Assembly: GCA_050084985.1 (NCBI GenBank)
Contig: JBITNC010000002.1
Span: forward strand, 29,388,001-29,452,000
Source: Nageia nagi
Taxonomy: Eukaryota; Pinophyta
Reading direction: 5' to 3'
DNA length: 64,000 bases
Shown here: positions 60,295 through 64,000 of the stretch, one piece after another
Layout of the letters: each line of letters opens with the position of its first letter
Numbering within the stretch: position 1 is the stretch's first letter
Translations under genes and position numbers: made by a program
The notes under the pieces: generated by a model
What the model saw: the letters and a program-made list of their open reading frames with translations, nothing else
The model's database searches: none
What the model was told of the DNA's origin: nothing

Positions 60295-61539
60295 ATTTGA
60301 ACCATTTTAAACAAACATCGTAAAAAAGAAAATCTATTTTTATCTTTTATATTATGTTTTCGAGAAAATAATTTAATGCACAAACATCCTATATGCAAAC
60401 TTACTTTTAACGATGTGATTATCTTTTTTAACTTTTTCACATATTTTTAATATCTAAGTTAAATGAACGATATGAGCTGTACATTTTTATCTTTTTAATT
60501 TTTCTAGTTTGTTTTGACTAGTCAAGTGTTAAACAAGGTAGGTTGGGTAATTCTAAACAATGTTTACAAGTTTCTATGGCTCTTGGCTTGGTTCTAGAAG
60601 AGTCTCCTTTTTTGACTCCTACCTAAAGGAGAGTCACCTTGGTCATTACCTCCAAGCGTAACTAGCTCTATGGCTTCAAGTGTGTTATGTCGGTGGGTAC
60701 AAAGAAGTAAGAATTAACGGTTGGTAGTGACATCCAACTCATTAATGTTCAATTATTCCTTTAAGGCCTTATGAAATGCAATTTAAATAAGTAAAATACA
60801 TTTATGCATACTACCCTCCCAAACATTCATGTCCATTTACTTATCTTATCTTAATGTGATGCAATCAAAGCTTATTTTAAGTGGACTTGACCTTAATAAA
60901 CCCCGTTATTCTTTTCTAATTATAATGCGATTCATTATCCAACCTCTTAATGATGTTCATTAACTCCTTCCAGCTGTGGAAGTTTTATATGTGATAAATT
61001 TCCTCTTTTTACTAGTCACATATCTCTTCGACCTCCAATGGAGTGGTAAGAGCAGACTTAGTAAAAAGCCATTAAATGTAGATAAATTAATTAAGTGAAG
61101 TTCAATTACTCCTCCAAGGGTCAAATATCCCTTCGCCCTCCAATGGAGTGGTAAGGGTCTTCCTCTTCAAGAGTGTTAATGTGAAGTAAATTTCTTAATA
61201 AAATGTGAATAAATTTTACCTCTTTCACTTAACTTATTTCTGATCACTTAGGATCGCTTGAAGCGCAAAAGTGAGAGCATACTTCGTTAAGTGAAAGTAC
61301 TTAATGTGTTCGAACCCATCTAATTAATTAACCTTTTAATATGATTTGTACTACCCAAAAACTCAATTTATTTCCTTTAGGTTCATTCCAAATTAAGTGT
61401 GATTCATTTACTCCTTCCAATAGTGGAAGTATTATGTGTAGTAAATTACCTCCTCTTACTAGTAAGAGGTCATTATGTGAAGATAAATTAACCCAATTAA
61501 TGATAGTGTGAATAGGAAAGAAAAGGAAATTAATTACCC

Positions 61540-61755
61540 CTTCTTATCAAGTCTATTCTGGTCACCTTAGATCGTACGAAGCGCAAAGGGAGAGCATAAG
61601 TAGACAAGATAAAAAGTATTAATGTGTACGTAGTGTGATTGTGAAAGAAAAGAAAAATTAATTACTCCTTCTTACCAAGTCTATTCTGGTCACCTTAGAT
61701 CGCACGAAGCACAAAGGGAGAGCATAAGTAGACAAGATAAAAAGTATTAATGTGT
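61540..61755 (-). repeat. Tandem repeat, unit about 115 bp, two close copies plus diverged copies
   Basis: Shared blocks on the plus strand: CCTTCTTA(T/C)CAAGTCTATT, CTGGTCACCTTAGATCG, ACGAAGC, AAAGGGAGAGCATAAGTAGA, CAAGATAAAAAGTATTAATG and TGTACGTA. A more diverged unit with GATCGCTTGAAGCGCAAAAG lies at about 61240-61310. Confidence 0.9.
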
Positions 61756-61959
61756 ACGTACCCTTCACCCAAAACATGAAAATAAATACATAACATTATA
61801 CATAAAATAAATTAATAAAAGATATGCATTTAACCTTTTCTACCCATTCCTATATGCATTCTAGGCAAAGAAATCACACTCAAAAATATCCTTATATTTA
61901 TTTTATACATTTTTCATTTTCTAAAAATAGCAAAAAGAGACAAAACGACCTGGAGTCTA

Positions 61960-62075
61960 AGTCACCGACGTTTAGATAGTGAATGCTGATGTTTAGCTTG
62001 AGTCGTTGACGTTCTGTTACAATCGCTAGCGTTTGATTACAGTCACCGACGTTCGATTCCAGTCGCTGGCATTTC
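61960..62075 (-). repeat. GC-rich motif array in 5' leader
   Basis: About six spaced copies of a motif related to AGTCACCGACGTT(C/T)GATT, with variants AGTCGTTGACGTTCTG, AATCGCTAGCGTTTGA and AGTCGCTGGCATTTCT. Same family as 46640-46770, 47100-47215 and the LTR-internal copies. Confidence 0.75.
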
Positions 62076-62204
62076 TGCAACAGAGTTCCAAAAAAGCACA
62101 GAACCTAAAATTTGAAGTCAGTATTCGAAAAAAATCCAAATAAACCAGATAACAGAAAGGTAAAACCGTTTTAACACAAAACCTCCCTATCAATAACGGA
62201 AGGG

Positions 62205-62221
62205 CCCTCCTTCTAGCGCCA
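62205..62221 (-). other. Primer-binding site of the Tat element
   Basis: TGGCGCTAGAAGGAGGG on the minus strand, three bases from the 5' LTR, beginning with the TGG complementary to a tRNA CCA end. It is not the initiator Met type; which tRNA it matches was not determined. Confidence 0.8.
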
Positions 62222-62224
62222 GAA

Positions 62225-63052
62225 TGTTGCAGTGAAAATGGAGCTGGAATGTAGAATAAGATATAATAAAATTATTCTTCAATCTTCACTGAACCTCAAA
62301 AAATATGAAATAGATATACATGTTATTGTAAATTGATATTGATATTCAGTTCAAACTACAATATGCCCTTAGGAGGGACTTTTTACAAATGCCATTGCCA
62401 AAATAAGAGTGTTAGATCTTCATTATTTTGAGTTGCTTGCTTCTCTCCTTGATGTAGACAACCTGTAAATCCTACACACATGCAAGAGACAATAACATCA
62501 AAGCATCTATGTATGACATGTATTAAAATGAAACTAGCATAAAACAATAAGAGGTATGAGCTCACAAGATTTTGGCAGCATTACCCTACTTCAAAATTGG
62601 GTTCAATTGGGGTCCTTAGATTGATCTATTAGCTTGTATTTATAGATTTTTAGGTGAGACGTTCCAATGCGGGTAAGGGGAAGTGAAAAGCCACTGTAGG
62701 TCGTAACTGACCCCCTCTAGCCACATCATCTTGGAAGAATGAATCGTTTCAGCTTCCTTTTGGTTTTTTGTTCGGCTGTTACAGAGTCACCGATGTTTGG
62801 AATACGAACACTGACGACTGGATCAAAACGTCGACGATTCAAGGCGAACGTCGACGACTGGTTAACAATATAAAAAATGACCGCCTAATAGTCAAATTTT
62901 ATCGAAAAGGGGTTATATGACCACTCGTTTTGCATGTGTTCGATGAGAGCTATCCAATAATGGAGTTTTTGAACCTATTTTATGTTGTTACAATGAGTTA
63001 TGAATATTCCAACGTTTACTTAGTTAAAGAGGGACATTTTTAGGTGTCTACA
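62225..63052 (-). repeat. LTR (5') of the Tat element
   Basis: 828 bp, TGTTGCAGTG ... GTGTCTACA, followed by the target duplication GGATG (63053-63057). Promoter TATA box TATAAATA at 62637-62644 on the minus strand. Confidence 0.93.
62637..62644 (-). promoter_or_regulatory. TATA box of the Tat 5' LTR
   Basis: TATAAATA in the context ATCTATAAATACAAGC on the minus strand; conserved in the other LTR at 45756-45763. Would drive the element's genomic RNA. Confidence 0.6.
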
Positions 63053-63057
63053 GGATG

Positions 63058-64000
63058 AGAAGTAATTATGAACAATGTTGCATTCACCGTCTCAACAAAG
63101 CTTATTGTAACATATATTAGGATTAGTAGATGATGAGGAGGTGATTTTTCTAAGAGAAGATGAACCAAGCCACATAACACGATAATTTTCTCAAAGAGAA
63201 TGAAAACTTTTTCTAGCTTAAATCAAGGATTTCATAAGAATTGCTCTCAAAACATTAAGATAATGTTGCCATGTTGGTGATGCAATACTTGATGATGGAG
63301 GGCAAGTTTAAGCATGTATTTGGGTATTATGTGGTCATTTTGAAATCTATTAAGAATGATGAAAAAGGTTAGCATCCCTTATTCCTCTTTAACTCAATCA
63401 AGAAGTTGATTAGATTGTTGAAAGTAGGGAAAACCAAGTTATCTCTACACCAAAGACTACTCAAAATCATGTTTAATCATGTATTGGATAAATAAGGGGT
63501 GAAAGCCTTGGTAAGCTCGATTAGGTGAAGCAAATTCCCTTGATGAAGGTACAACTCTTGTTGTGACAAGCCCAAAGGAGCCTAAAGAATCCAACAAAGA
63601 CCTAAAATCTATAGGAGGTAAAGAACTATAGAATTTATCAACATTAAATTATGAAGAACCGTTGCTAAACCAATAGAAGAAAGATCAAAGTAAAAAAAGT
63701 ACACCATTTATGCTTCTTAGCAACCTAAGAAAGTGTATCAAAATGTTTACCAAACTTTAAACTTTGATAAGGAAAAATATTATTATGGATTCAAAGGACT
63801 TTATGAATGAGGACGAAGCTACCAAAAAGGAGGATAAGATGAGTTTAGAGGTGAAAATGGTGGATAAGCCCAACCAATAGAAGGAATACCTAAAGTCAGT
63901 GCCCCAACCTGAGGAAGTTACATTCAATGCAAAACCATTTTTAACTTCTCTTTGATATATTTCAATACCTTCTTCTAGAGGTTTTATGGTGGCACATTTT
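63058..64000 (+). pseudogene. Degraded coding-like sequence flanking the Tat element
   Basis: Continues the pre-insertion sequence of 45340. Fragments such as QYLMMEGKFKHVFGYYVVIL near 63280-63340 and QPKKVYQNVYQTLNFDKEKY near 63720-63780 look like decayed retroelement or repeat-encoded protein, broken by many stops. I cannot name the family. Confidence 0.3.

Larger units (their letters stand above)
60295..62204 (-). other. 5' leader of the Tat element with tandem arrays
   Basis: Between the primer-binding site and the gag ATG, about 1.9 kb without ORF. It contains a degenerate repeat using CTCCAATGGAGTGGTAAG (about 60965-61160), a 115-bp tandem array (61540-61755, with a diverged relative at 61240-61310), and a GC-rich motif array at 61960-62075. 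Long leaders are usual in this lineage. Confidence 0.6.
45341..63052 (-). mobile_element. Ty3/gypsy Tat-lineage LTR retrotransposon, 17.7 kb, with extra genes
   Basis: Full structure: 828-bp LTRs (45341-46168 and 62225-63052), GGATG target duplications (45336-45340 and 63053-63057), a primer-binding site (62205-62221) and a polypurine tract (46169-46182). On the minus strand lie gag, aspartic protease, RT, Ty3-type RNase H, a second (archaeal-type) RNase H, and integrase. The dual RNase H defines the Tat clade of plant Ty3/gypsy elements, known for large size and extra ORFs. Between integrase and the 3' LTR there is one sense extra ORF and one antisense PMD gene. All coding regions except the PMD exons carry disabling mutations. 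LTR divergence near 2.7% (hand count) implies a moderately recent insertion. Confidence 0.93.

Noticed and set aside
61540-61755. CRISPR-like repeat array
   Set aside because: Units are contiguous tandem repeats without unique spacers, in a plant retrotransposon leader.

Overview
Plant nuclear DNA: AT-rich and intron-bearing, dominated by plant transposable elements of many ages. I see one convincing host gene, a minus-strand LUC7-like U1 snRNP gene (36479-40868) with seven coding exons and GT-AG introns. The sparse gene content, long introns and accumulation of Ty1/copia, Ty3/gypsy, LINE, CACTA and hAT relics would suit a large-genome seed plant such as a gymnosperm. That placement is inference; nothing here fixes the species.

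Layout. 1-1102: imperfect inverted repeat, left arm cut by the window edge. 3500-4830: CACTA (En/Spm) transposase relic. 7918-8600: PPR-gene relic. 8611-10067: LINE relics on both strands. 12640-14650: Ty3/gypsy gag-protease relic (+). 16080-20659: copia gag and RT relics, a tRNA-derived SINE-like insertion with target duplication, a pair of ~690-bp inverted repeats and a LINE relic. 20660-25810: decayed Ty1/copia element on the minus strand with a 3' LTR but no recognised 5' LTR. 27753-28360: another LINE relic. 29245-33829: an old copia relic into which a young non-autonomous LTR element (30389-32852, 236-bp LTRs, AGAAC target duplication) inserted. 36479-44705: the LUC7-like gene, probably with a long 5'-UTR intron carrying a hAT fragment. 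45341-63052: a complete-structure 17.7-kb Ty3/gypsy Tat-lineage retrotransposon on the minus strand.

The Tat element is the most interesting part. It has 828-bp LTRs, GGATG target duplications, a primer-binding site, a polypurine tract and gag-protease-RT-RNase H-second RNase H-integrase in order. gag-pol keeps one reading frame for about 7.7 kb, broken by 13 nonsense codons, with the first clear frameshift only near the integrase C-terminus. Between pol and the 3' LTR it carries two extra genes: a roughly 404-codon sense ORF of unknown function (51038-52250, decayed) and, in antisense, an intron-containing gene for a plant mobile domain (PMD) protein (46883-48165, with coding-like continuation to 49277). 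A short GC-rich motif related to GTCGCCGGCGTTCG recurs in its LTRs, next to and inside the PMD gene, and in the 5' leader.

Functionally, only the LUC7-like gene looks able to serve the host (5' splice-site selection by U1 snRNP). The PMD reading frame is the best-preserved extra gene inside a mobile element. Almost everything else is decayed transposon sequence.
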